A stretch of DNA of 64,000 nt from SIG454 sp045578465. GTDB lineage: Bacteria; Bacillota; Clostridia; Monoglobales; Monoglobaceae. The translations under genes were made by a program, and so were the position numbers. The stretch's first letter is position 1; each line of letters begins with the position of its first letter. Of the stretch, positions 53,368-61,739 are shown one piece after another. The notes below the pieces were generated by a model. The model made no database searches. It worked only from the letters and a program-made list of their open reading frames with translations, and was not told where the DNA came from. Location: assembly GCA_045578465.1 (NCBI GenBank), contig JAZNKJ010000029.1, forward strand, positions 1 to 64,000, read 5' to 3'.

Positions 53368-54309
53368 TTATTTATTAAGCTGTCTGCGAACCTCTGCCGC
53401 AACAAGTTCTACAAGTTTATCTATATCAGGTGCGCCACCTTCTGCGCCGAATGGTGCTTTACCGTCGCTTGAGAAAAGTTCCATCTTCTCAATTGTTGCC
53501 TGCTTAACCGCTTCAACTGCCGCTGGAATAAGGTCGATAATACCCTTATTCATATCAGTAAACTTACTGAATTCCGCCTTAACTGCTGCAATATTGATAT
53601 CGGTAAAGATATTTACCTTGCTTATACCTTCCTTAATCGCTCTCTTGAAGTCATTGTCTGTAAGACCACTTCCGCCGTGGAGAACGAGAGGAACATCTAC
53701 TGTATTTGCAATTGTTTTAATTCTGTCAAAATCAAGTTTTGGAGGAAGCTTATATGCTCCGTGGGCGTTACCAACTGCAATTGCAAGAGCGTCTACCTTT
53801 GTCTTTTCAACATAATCCTTTGCAAGCTTTGGATCTGTAAAGAACTTGCTTGGGTCAGAAAGATGAGAAGAACCCTCAGCGGAGCCTTCATTGTCCCCAA
53901 CATGTCCAAGCTCACCTTCAATTGTTGCGCCGTAGGAATGGGCAATCTCTGCCATTTCCTTTACCTTTGCAACATTTGTATCATAGTCATCTGTTGAGCA
54001 GTCATACATAATAGAAGAGAAACCAAGCTCTAACGCTTTAAGACAGGTTTCCTTTTTAAGACCGTGGTCCAGGTGGATAACTACCGGAACCTTAGCCTTT
54101 TTTGCCATTGGGATAAGATAGTATGATACTTCTTCAAGTGGGCCATATGGGAATAAAACTTCCGCTGTTCCCATAATAACCGGAGACTGTGTTTTTTCAG
54201 CAGCGGCGATAATTCCTCTTGCAAGCTCCATATTAACCGCATTGAAAAGGCCTACTGCATACTTACCTTTTTTTGCAGGCACTAATACCTGATTTAAGTT
54301 TACTAACAT
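53368..54309 (-). CDS. Class II (zinc) ketose-bisphosphate aldolase with C-terminal helical extension
   Basis: Class II aldolase of the FbaA/GatY family, 313 aa, cleaving a ketose phosphate to DHAP plus an aldehyde. HLDHG near residues 80-84 supplies the catalytic Asp and zinc His; EGELGHVG, NAHGAYK and LHGGSG are further zinc/phosphate sites. About 25 residues beyond the usual end form a Gly/Ala linker (SSDGKAPFGAEGGAP) and a predicted amphipathic helix DKLVELVAAEVRRQL, unlike its neighbour. It is the last gene of the operon and is paralogous to the upstream aldolase. Confidence 0.9.
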   Translation of the reverse strand: MLVNLNQVLVPAKKGKYAVGLFNAVNMELARGIIAAAEKTQSPVIMGTAEVLFPYGPLEEVSYYLIPMAKKAKVPVVIHLDHGLKKETCLKALELGFSSIMYDCSTDDYDTNVAKVKEMAEIAHSYGATIEGELGHVGDNEGSAEGSSHLSDPSKFFTDPKLAKDYVEKTKVDALAIAVGNAHGAYKLPPKLDFDRIKTIANTVDVPLVLHGGSGLTDNDFKRAIKEGISKVNIFTDINIAAVKAEFSKFTDMNKGIIDLIPAAVEAVKQATIEKMELFSSDGKAPFGAEGGAPDIDKLVELVAAEVRRQLNK

Positions 54310-54327
54310 TTTTATTTGTCCTTTCCC

Positions 54328-55167
54328 TTAGATTAATCTGCTGAATACGGAAATTGCTCTCTTAACATCTTCCTTCATTGCAAGTTCAGCAACTTTTGCC
54401 ATATCGTGGAAATATGTCTTATCTTCCATTGCGGCAACAGCGTTTGCACCTGCTTTACCCATATAGGTATAGTAATTGATTTTACGAACGCCGGCTTCAA
54501 TTACCTTTTCATAGTCTTCATCGCTTACACCGCTACCACCGTGCATAACAATCGGAACACTGATAGCTTCTCTGATTTTTCTTACTCTGTCAAAATCAAG
54601 CTTTGGTTCTTTTGTGTAAAGACCGTGAACTGTACCGAAAGCACAAGCCAATGCATCACAGCCTGTCTGCTCAACAAACCATTTTGCAACCTCAGGGTCT
54701 GTGTGAATACTTCCGTCTCCGCCGTTTCCTTTACCTAAATCACGAGCACCCATACTTCCAACCTCGGCTTCAACAGATGCGTCATATGCGTGAGCCATTT
54801 TAACAACGATGCTTGTGTTAGCAGCGTTTTCTTCCAAGCTTTTCGCAGAACCGTCATACATAACGGATGTAAAGCCAATTTCAAGACCTCTTTTGATGTA
54901 GTCAAGGTCTGTGCCGTGGTCAAGATGAACACAAACCGGAACTTTTGCCTTGTCAGCCATAAAGAGCATCAAAGGACCGATTTCGTCAATTGTACAAAGA
55001 TTCCAATCTTCGTGGAGCTGTGCATGGGTTAAAACAACCGGCTGGTCAAGTTCTTCCGCCGCATTGATTACAGCCTTAATACTTTCAAAGTTAGGGCCAT
55101 TAAAAGTTCCTAACGCAAAATTGCCTGCTTCCGCAAGTTTAACAATGTCATTTAAGTTTACAAGCAT
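54328..55167 (-). CDS. Class II ketose-bisphosphate aldolase (paralogue)
   Basis: Second class II aldolase, 279 aa. The N-terminus MLVNLND parallels MLVNLNQ of the downstream paralogue; VHLDHG near residues 79-84, EAEVGSMG, FGTVHGLY and MHGGSG mark the zinc and phosphate sites. The paralogue's C-terminal extension is missing. Divergent specificity or a two-component aldolase (compare GatY/GatZ, KbaY/KbaZ) is possible. It starts inside the 3' end of the DUF4432 gene (10-nt overlap) and precedes the paralogue by 18 nt. Confidence 0.9.
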   Translation of the reverse strand: MLVNLNDIVKLAEAGNFALGTFNGPNFESIKAVINAAEELDQPVVLTHAQLHEDWNLCTIDEIGPLMLFMADKAKVPVCVHLDHGTDLDYIKRGLEIGFTSVMYDGSAKSLEENAANTSIVVKMAHAYDASVEAEVGSMGARDLGKGNGGDGSIHTDPEVAKWFVEQTGCDALACAFGTVHGLYTKEPKLDFDRVRKIREAISVPIVMHGGSGVSDEDYEKVIEAGVRKINYYTYMGKAGANAVAAMEDKTYFHDMAKVAELAMKEDVKRAISVFSRLI

Positions 55168-56165
55168 TTTATTTCTTCCTCACATTCTGTAAATTTAAGT
55201 TGTATTTTTGTTTTATAGCATCCTTTTGGTTCGATAAATTTGAGAGTTCCTTCCTGGCGCATTAAAGCTCTTCCGTCAGGAGTACAGTTTGCAGGCTCTA
55301 AGCCTAAAACATAATCGTTCTCGCCCATCATCTTCCACTCAACAAAATAATCAAGAGTACTCTTGTCATAAGACATTTTAACACCCTTTTTTATATCAGG
55401 ATTGAAAATTCCAACAGATGCGATGTTGTCCTTTTCTAAAACATCAAAGAAATAGCATTTTTCTTCGTATCCTGCCTGAGGAACTTCCATATTAAGAGCG
55501 TTTTCAATATCTTCCTGTGCATTATCAGTTCTTCCTATAACGCCTTTATTCGGGACATTAACGATAGAATTTTCTGACAAAAGCGGATAACCCATATTGA
55601 AATGATATAAAAGCATTGTTGGTGCTTTTTCTGTACCAAGATTTTCAACAGAGTCCTCAATTTCAAGGATATTCTCTTTCTTAGAGCAGATAAATTTTCT
55701 CTTTAAGACGAGCTTTCTGCCGAAAATGGATGCATCTCTTACTGATGCTTCGACAACGATTTCATCATCAGTTTCATAGTAAGAATAGTTTTCACAAGGA
55801 GTATTGGAAATTGTTCCGTGAAGCGGTAAATCCTCGCCATCGTCTGTGCAAGGAGTTCCAACAGCCGTAAGACCGCAAGTTGTTAAAAATCCTGCTGTAA
55901 ACGACTTTAAAAAGCCTGCACCCTCTTTATCATAAAAAGCAGGAGCAACATAACCACATGGGGAAAAATACCCCATATTGTCGCCGTTAAAGCTTACTCT
56001 TGAAATGTCCATAGCACGGTCAGCAGAAAGCGTAACATTAAGCCCCTTTCCGTTTCTTATTTCAAGAAGAGTCATTCCTTTACCTTTGCCTTTTGCAAGA
56101 GTAACTTCCTCAACGCCTGCAATTTGCGCTGAGTGACCTATGTAACGATTAATCACTACATTCAA
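55158..56165 (-). CDS. DUF4432 aldose-epimerase-like protein
   Basis: Beta-sandwich protein of the DUF4432 family (galactose mutarotase superfamily), 335 aa. It probably interconverts anomers or binds a sugar, consistent with its place among sugar-isomerase, kinase and aldolase genes. The family-like stretches GLNVTLSADRAMDIS, LHGTISNTPCENYSY and YHFNMGYPLL are seen. The ATG at 56165 lies 17 nt inside the kinase gene, behind AAAGGGGG, so the two are translationally coupled. The substrate is unknown. Confidence 0.85.
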   Translation of the reverse strand: MNVVINRYIGHSAQIAGVEEVTLAKGKGKGMTLLEIRNGKGLNVTLSADRAMDISRVSFNGDNMGYFSPCGYVAPAFYDKEGAGFLKSFTAGFLTTCGLTAVGTPCTDDGEDLPLHGTISNTPCENYSYYETDDEIVVEASVRDASIFGRKLVLKRKFICSKKENILEIEDSVENLGTEKAPTMLLYHFNMGYPLLSENSIVNVPNKGVIGRTDNAQEDIENALNMEVPQAGYEEKCYFFDVLEKDNIASVGIFNPDIKKGVKMSYDKSTLDYFVEWKMMGENDYVLGLEPANCTPDGRALMRQEGTLKFIEPKGCYKTKIQLKFTECEEEIKCL

Positions 56166-57591
56166 CCCCCTTTACTGCGCTATAAATTCTCTTATATTTC
56201 TTAAATTGTTCTTTATAGAATTCGTGCTTTTCGGCATTTGGATGGAACACTTTTCTTTCTTTTAAGAGACGAGTATTATCATCGAAAATTCCAACAGCCT
56301 TACCTGCAAGATATGCAGTTCCCGCACCGCCAATTTCGCTTCCGTCAAGAGCTGAAACAGATGTGTTTAAAACATCCGCTTTAATCTGGAGCCAGACATC
56401 AGAGTTTGCTCCGCCGCCGGTTGCAATAAGCATTTTAGGAGCAATTCCATATTCTCCCAAAATTTCAAGGTTAAGCATAATTTCATATGCGGTTCCTTCC
56501 ATGAGCGCTTTATAGATATCCTCTTTGCCATGTTCAAAAGTAAGGCCAATCATAGCCGCCGTTGAAGAAGAATCCATATAAGGAGTTGCCGCCCCTGCAA
56601 AATGAGGCATAATCATCAAATCGCAAGGCTCATCCTTTACCATTTTATCAAGCTCTGCATAGGATTTATCTGAGAAATTATCTCTATACCATTTTAATGT
56701 TGCTCCACCTGCATAAGAAAGCACATAACAAGCATATTTGCCGTTGATGTGTTCTGCCATAGAAAATCCCTTTTCGTAAAGAGAATAATCCTTTGGCAAA
56801 TCTTCCATTATAACAGGCACACATTCAACTGTTCCCGTACCATCCATAACCTCGTCAGACGCAAAGGCGTTTGCCCCTGTCATTGCGGCAATCTGGTCAT
56901 GGCAACCTGAAACAATCTTAACATCTTCGGAAAGTCCAAGTTTTTCAGCCATTTCTTTCTTGATTGTTCCCGCAACTGTTCCTGATGGAGCAGGAGTTGA
57001 CAAGAGATTTTCGTCAATGCCACAGAACTCTAAGATTTCTTTTGCCCATTTGCGATTTTTAATGTCATAACAAATTGTTCTTGCCGCCAAAGAATAGTCA
57101 ATCTGACGCTTTCCTGAAAGCATATAAACAATATAGTCCTGCATTAAAAGAACGCATTTTGCCTTTTTATAGTTTTCAGGCATATTCTTCTTAATCCACA
57201 TAATTTTAGGAAGGGAATACATTTCGTGGGTCATTGCCCCTGTTTTTCTGGCAAGTTCTTCTGCTCCGAACTTATCAGTTAATATTTTGCATTCTTCCTT
57301 TCCTCTTGGGTCAGTATAAAGCATTGAAGGAGCACAAGGCCTGTCGTTTTCGTCAAGCATTGTAAAGGTTTCCCCAAAGCTTGTTACCGCAATAGAAGCA
57401 ATTTCTTTGCTTGAAGCACTCTTTAAAACATCACAGACAGACGCAAAGATTTCCTCTGCGTCTATCTCGTGTAAGCCTTTTGAGCGCTTGACATCATATT
57501 CTTTATAAAAGCTTCCGCAAAAAGTTCCTTTTTCATCATAAAGGACTATTTTACATCCGCTTGTTCCTATATCAAGACCGCCAACTATCAT
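56149..57591 (-). CDS. FGGY-family carbohydrate kinase
   Basis: Sugar kinase of the FGGY family (xylulokinase/fuculokinase/gluconokinase relatives), 480 aa, phosphorylating a sugar with ATP. The N-terminal phosphate-1 motif GGLDIGTSGCKIVLYD is at residues 4-19; GCHDQIAAMTGA near 229 and DGTGTVECVP near 247 lie in the centre; ATGGGANSDVWLQIKADVLN near 385 is the second FGGY signature. By operon logic it phosphorylates the ketose made by the isomerase upstream. It begins 2 nt after the isomerase stop codon. Confidence 0.9.
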   Translation of the reverse strand: MIVGGLDIGTSGCKIVLYDEKGTFCGSFYKEYDVKRSKGLHEIDAEEIFASVCDVLKSASSKEIASIAVTSFGETFTMLDENDRPCAPSMLYTDPRGKEECKILTDKFGAEELARKTGAMTHEMYSLPKIMWIKKNMPENYKKAKCVLLMQDYIVYMLSGKRQIDYSLAARTICYDIKNRKWAKEILEFCGIDENLLSTPAPSGTVAGTIKKEMAEKLGLSEDVKIVSGCHDQIAAMTGANAFASDEVMDGTGTVECVPVIMEDLPKDYSLYEKGFSMAEHINGKYACYVLSYAGGATLKWYRDNFSDKSYAELDKMVKDEPCDLMIMPHFAGAATPYMDSSSTAAMIGLTFEHGKEDIYKALMEGTAYEIMLNLEILGEYGIAPKMLIATGGGANSDVWLQIKADVLNTSVSALDGSEIGGAGTAYLAGKAVGIFDDNTRLLKERKVFHPNAEKHEFYKEQFKKYKRIYSAVKGVECSD

Positions 57592-57593
57592 AA

Positions 57594-58997
57594 TTAACCC
57601 TCTATAGAAACAACATCGTAGCCAAGATAATATTTGAACGCTTCTTCAAGAATACTCTTAACATGGCCGTTTGCAACTGTTGTATGATGCTTAAATCCGC
57701 CTCTTGCAAGGTTAATGAGCTTTGTTTGAAGGTCGTCAATCTTAGCAACACCACCGCAACCGAAGAATGCATCTTCAATTACATCGTCTGTGAATTCGCC
57801 TTCGCTAAAGTAAATTGTAATCTTACCGTTTTCAGTCTTACAGTTAGAGAATGTCATTGGGAAGGAAGCAATTCTACCTTCGTTTGTTCCCCAACCGCTT
57901 CCTGGGTCGCCTTTATCGAACATCTTGTGAGATGTTACTGTACCCTTTGCAGCCATAAGCTTCTGAGCTGTTGAACCACAGTGGAAAAGAATAACCTTAT
58001 CTGGATCGTCGCCATAGTTGTTGTTCCAGTCAAGACAAGCAGCAGGACCTTCTGTTGCAAGAGATAATGCACGCATAGTAATTGCACTGCACATATCAAT
58101 TTCGCAAGAAGCTGTGATGCCTCTGTCGTTAAGTTCACTGATAAGTACGCAAGGACAAACTCTTAAATATGTTTCCATTTCGTTCCAGCAACGGAGAGAA
58201 ATAGCATCAAGATGATATTCTTCAATATAATCGTCGATTACTACGCTGATTTTTGAAAGCATAATCTTCTTATCTTCCGGAACATTAGAGAAGTCTGTAT
58301 ATTTTTCAAGAGCAGCCTTCTTAGCGATAACCTTTTCGTCATCATCTGCTTTTGCTTTAACAAATTCAAAGAATTCGGATAAGTCAAAGCTTTCAACATT
58401 GATGCCATGGCGCTGCATTGTAATTTCATCAAAACGAACTGTCTTAAATGCAGTTGTTCTTGCACCGATACAACCGATGTTAAATCTCTTCATTCCGTTT
58501 ACAACACGGCAAACAGCAGCAAAATCGTGGAGATTCTGTGTGAATTCTTTTGTAAGAGGATGAACAACATGAGGTTTCATAACTGTATATGGAACCTGAT
58601 ACTGCTCGAAAACATCAGTAACAGAGAACTTACCGCAGTATGCATCTCTTCTGTGCTGGAAGTCCATCTTGCCAATTTCATCAGGATATGCCTGCATTAA
58701 AATCGGAACACCTGCATCCTGAAGGGCAGCGATTGCACCGTTTTCATCAACGAAAATAGGCATACAGAGGATTACGCCGTCATATTCGCCTTCATGAGAT
58801 TTAAGCCATTTCGCATAAGCTCTTCCCTCATCACGGGTTTCAACAGCGCCGTAGCGTGTTGCATCCTTATCCATAATTAAGTAATCATATCCGGCATCTG
58901 TAACCGCCTTTACCATATCTTCGCGAGCGCCTTCGATAAGCTCAGCAGGCATAAACCCACGGTTACCAAAGTAAAGTGCAAATGTCATTTTTTTCAT
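57594..58997 (-). CDS. L-fucose/L-arabinose isomerase-like protein
   Basis: Sugar isomerase-like protein of the fucose/arabinose isomerase superfamily, 467 aa, probably converting an aldose to a ketose with Mn2+. Superfamily features include the N-terminal Rossmann-like region, RFDEITMQRHGI, SLRCWNEMETYL near residue 272 (Glu ligand), CEIDMCSAITM (acidic ligand) and HHTTVANG near the C-terminus (His ligand). The substrate is not evident. I start at ATG 58997 behind AAGGATG; the in-frame ATG 21 nt upstream has no site. It heads the five-gene sugar operon. Confidence 0.85.
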   Translation of the reverse strand: MKKMTFALYFGNRGFMPAELIEGAREDMVKAVTDAGYDYLIMDKDATRYGAVETRDEGRAYAKWLKSHEGEYDGVILCMPIFVDENGAIAALQDAGVPILMQAYPDEIGKMDFQHRRDAYCGKFSVTDVFEQYQVPYTVMKPHVVHPLTKEFTQNLHDFAAVCRVVNGMKRFNIGCIGARTTAFKTVRFDEITMQRHGINVESFDLSEFFEFVKAKADDDEKVIAKKAALEKYTDFSNVPEDKKIMLSKISVVIDDYIEEYHLDAISLRCWNEMETYLRVCPCVLISELNDRGITASCEIDMCSAITMRALSLATEGPAACLDWNNNYGDDPDKVILFHCGSTAQKLMAAKGTVTSHKMFDKGDPGSGWGTNEGRIASFPMTFSNCKTENGKITIYFSEGEFTDDVIEDAFFGCGGVAKIDDLQTKLINLARGGFKHHTTVANGHVKSILEEAFKYYLGYDVVSIEG

Positions 58998-59022
58998 AAA
59001 AACACATCCTTTTTTCATATTT

Positions 59023-59050
59023 TTTATACCTTATATCTTGATTTTATCAA
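59023..59050 (-). promoter_or_regulatory. Promoter of the sugar catabolic operon
   Basis: TTGATA (59045-59050) and TATAAA (59023-59028) on the minus strand, 16-bp spacer. The -35 lies back to back with the -35 of the divergent regulator gene. Confidence 0.6.
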
Positions 59051-59065
59051 AATATCTGCTATAAT
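59038..59065 (+). promoter_or_regulatory. Promoter of the AraC/PocR regulator gene
   Basis: TTGATT (59038-59043) and TATAAT (59060-59065), 16-bp spacer. With the opposing -35 it forms the palindrome TTGATTTTATCAA (59038-59050). Confidence 0.6.
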
Positions 59066-59071
59066 AATAGT

Positions 59072-59101
59072 TAAATTTGTATGTAAAATTGTAAATTTGT
59101 A
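59072..59101. repeat. Operator-like direct repeats TAAATTTGTA
   Basis: Exact copies at 59072-59081 and 59092-59101, start-to-start 20 bp (about two helical turns), plus an imperfect copy TAAAATTGTA at 59084-59093. They lie between the regulator's promoter and its start codon, a position suited to autoregulation or repression. Confidence 0.5.
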
Positions 59102-59121
59102 CGGATTTGAGGGATAAATTT

Positions 59122-59949
59122 ATGAAAATCAAATTAGATACTCTTAACCTATATGAAACACTTAAATATTTTTATATGCTTACAGGTGTGAGAACGGTTA
59201 TTTTTGATGCTCAATTCAAAGAAATCTTCTCTTATCCCGAAACGGCGTGTAACTTTTGCAGTGTAATCCGCAAAAATCCTGACCTTATGGAAAAATGTCG
59301 AAAAAGCGACCTTTCCGCATTTGAAAAATGCAAAAATATGAAAAACATTTTTGTTTATAAGTGCCACGCAGGGTTAGTTGAGGCTGTTATGCCTATTAAA
59401 AACGACAACCGAATTATCGGCTACATAATGCTTGGACAGATTACGGACATTAAAGATAAAGCCGAGCTTAAACACTTAGAGACGGAAATATTTGAAAAAT
59501 ATGGAGTTGAGTGCAACACCTCTGAAATAAAGTATAAAAATAAAAATCAAATTCTTGCGGCATCAAAGCTTCTTGAAATTTGCACTGATTATATGCTTCT
59601 AAAAGAAATGATCGGGGCCGAAAGAGATATAAAAAGGGTTGAATACAGAATTCTCTCTTTGGCTAAGGAATATATTTTGGAGCATTTATCTGACCAGATA
59701 AACATTTACGACCTTTGCTGCTATACAAAAACAAACCGCACAAAGCTTTATGAGATATTTAAGTCGGAATATGGTCTTGGAATTGCTTCATACATTAAAG
59801 AACTCCGGCTTAATGAAGCAAAGCGTCTTCTCCAGGGAAGCAAGCTATCCGTTTCTGAGATTTCCACCAGAGTTGGCTTTTCCGACTATAACTATTTTAG
59901 CCGAGTATATAAAAAGCGTTTTAAAATCTCTCCCCATAAAGATAGGTAG
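59122..59949 (+). CDS. AraC family regulator with PocR sensor domain
   Basis: Transcription regulator of 275 aa. The N-terminal PocR-type ligand domain (about residues 8-155) has the conserved Cys-rich path CNFC, EKC, EKC and YKCHAGLVEAVMPI followed by GYIMLGQI. The C-terminal AraC DNA-binding domain (about 172-272) has two helix-turn-helix units, with SVSEISTRVGFSDYNYFSRVYKKRFK in the second. It probably senses a small metabolite and controls the divergent sugar operon. I start at ATG 59122 (GAGGG upstream) rather than the in-frame TTG at 59107. Confidence 0.9.
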   Translation: MKIKLDTLNLYETLKYFYMLTGVRTVIFDAQFKEIFSYPETACNFCSVIRKNPDLMEKCRKSDLSAFEKCKNMKNIFVYKCHAGLVEAVMPIKNDNRIIGYIMLGQITDIKDKAELKHLETEIFEKYGVECNTSEIKYKNKNQILAASKLLEICTDYMLLKEMIGAERDIKRVEYRILSLAKEYILEHLSDQINIYDLCCYTKTNRTKLYEIFKSEYGLGIASYIKELRLNEAKRLLQGSKLSVSEISTRVGFSDYNYFSRVYKKRFKISPHKDR

Positions 59950-59952
59950 AAT

Positions 59953-59990
59953 AAAAAAGGCAGACACTTTCGTGTCTGCCTTTTATTTTA
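59953..59990 (+). terminator. Bidirectional terminator
   Basis: Perfect stem AAAAGGCAGACAC / GTGTCTGCCTTTT with a TTTC loop between the regulator gene and the convergent hydrogenase operon; runs of A and T on either side. Confidence 0.88.
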
Positions 59991-61724
59991 GAACTTTGGT
60001 CTTGCTGTATAATGAGTATGGAGAAGTTCGTGTGCCTTGTGGCTACCTGGTTCGCCAAAGAACTCAGAATAAAGAAGCTTGATATCAGGATTTTCGTGAC
60101 TCTTTCTAAGAGTTGCTCTCTCGTCCTCGCTGTAAATAGCAGCAGCACGAAGAGCTTTAACATCACATTCAGCCTGTACCTTTGCAGATACGATTGGCTG
60201 GCCACCACCTGTTACACAACCACCAGGACAAGCCATGATTTCGATGAAGTGATAGTTTGCTTTACCTTCTCTTATATCATTTAAGAGTTTTCTTGCATTA
60301 CCAAGGCCTGAAACAACAGCAATTTTAACTTCTGTTCCTGCAACTGTTAAAGTCGCTTCCTTGATACCTTCAGTTCCGCGAACTGCTTCATATTCAACCT
60401 TATCAAAGGTCTTGCCTTCTAAGATTTCAGTCACAGTTCTGAGAGCTGCTTCCATAACACCGCCTGTTGCACCAAAGATAACACCAGCGCCAGTTGCTTC
60501 TTCAAATGGATTATCAAACTTTTCTTCGGGAAGCTCTGTAAATCTGATACCTGCCTGCTTAATCATTCTTGCAAGCTCACGAGTTGAGATAACGAAATCA
60601 ACATCACGGTATTTAGCTTCCATTTCAGGTCTGCCTGCCTCAAATTTCTTAGCGATACAAGGCATAACAGAAACAACAACGATTTTTGCAGGGTCAATGC
60701 CCATTTTTTCAGCATAGTAAGACTTGATTACTGCACCAAACATCTGGTGAGGAGACTTACAGCTTGAAAGGTTTTCAAGAAAATCAGGGAAATTATGTTC
60801 ACAGAACTTAACCCAACCAGGGCTACAAGATGTAATAAGCGGAAGCTTGCCGCCATTTTTAAGTCTGTTAATAAATTCTGTTCCCTCTTCCATAATTGTA
60901 AGGTCTGCACCTGTATCAGTATCAAACACCTTATCAAATCCCATTCTGCGAAGAGCAGCAGCCATCTGGCCTGTTACAGCAGTTCCAATCGGGTAACCGA
61001 ATTCTTCGCCGAGAGCAACACGAACAGCAGGAGCTGTCTGAACAACAACATACTTGTCTTCATCAGCAATAGCAGCCCAAACATCTTCTGTGTTGTCCTT
61101 TTCACGAAGTGCACCAACAGGACAAGCCGCGATACACTGACCGCAGTTTACACAAGGAACTTCGCCAAGTGACTTATTGAAAGGAGAAGCAATTGTTGTT
61201 TTAAAGCCTCTCTCTGTTGCATCAATAACAGAAACTGTCTGAATGTTTTTACATACGCTTACGCAACGACGACAAAGAACACACTTGTTGTTATCTCTAA
61301 CAATTGACGGAGAAAGCTCGTCAATTGTGTATTCGTTCATTTCGCCCTCATAAGCGATGTCTGTAATACCTAAATCCTCAGAAAGTGTCTGAAGCTCACA
61401 GTTCTGGTTTCTAACGCAAGTTAAGCACTTTCTGTCGTGGTTTGATAAAATAAGTTCAAGAGTTGCTTTTCTTGCCGCTCTAACTTTTGGAGTGTTTGTT
61501 AAAACTTCGAGGCCTTCAGATACAGGATATACACAAGCCGCCTGAAGAGCTCTTCCTCCTTTGATTTCAACGACACACATTCTGCAAGAACCTGTTTCGC
61601 TGAGATCCTTTAAGTAACAAAGAGTTGGAATATCAATATTCGCTTCCTTTGCTGCTTGAAGGACTGTATAATTTGCCGGAACGCTTAAGCTTTGTCCGTT
61701 TATCTTAATATTTACATTTTCCAT
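59988..61724 (-). CDS. hndD: [FeFe]-hydrogenase catalytic subunit, HndD/HydA type
   Basis: Catalytic subunit of a group A multimeric [FeFe]-hydrogenase, 578 aa. Domains in order: 2Fe-2S ferredoxin (about residues 1-78), His-ligated 4Fe-4S motif HDRKCLTCVRNQNC near 97, two 4Fe-4S clusters (CVLCRRCVSVC, CVNCGQCIAACP), and the H-cluster domain with L1 TSCSPGWVKFC, L2 MPCIAKKFEA and L3 MACPGGCVTGGGQP. The small-subunit region is fused at the C-terminus. It produces or uses H2 with NuoF-like and HndB-like partners, probably by flavin-based electron bifurcation. It ends at a terminator. Confidence 0.95.
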   Translation of the reverse strand: MENVNIKINGQSLSVPANYTVLQAAKEANIDIPTLCYLKDLSETGSCRMCVVEIKGGRALQAACVYPVSEGLEVLTNTPKVRAARKATLELILSNHDRKCLTCVRNQNCELQTLSEDLGITDIAYEGEMNEYTIDELSPSIVRDNNKCVLCRRCVSVCKNIQTVSVIDATERGFKTTIASPFNKSLGEVPCVNCGQCIAACPVGALREKDNTEDVWAAIADEDKYVVVQTAPAVRVALGEEFGYPIGTAVTGQMAAALRRMGFDKVFDTDTGADLTIMEEGTEFINRLKNGGKLPLITSCSPGWVKFCEHNFPDFLENLSSCKSPHQMFGAVIKSYYAEKMGIDPAKIVVVSVMPCIAKKFEAGRPEMEAKYRDVDFVISTRELARMIKQAGIRFTELPEEKFDNPFEEATGAGVIFGATGGVMEAALRTVTEILEGKTFDKVEYEAVRGTEGIKEATLTVAGTEVKIAVVSGLGNARKLLNDIREGKANYHFIEIMACPGGCVTGGGQPIVSAKVQAECDVKALRAAAIYSEDERATLRKSHENPDIKLLYSEFFGEPGSHKAHELLHTHYTARPKF

Positions 61725-61739
61725 AGCAAAAGTTCCTCC

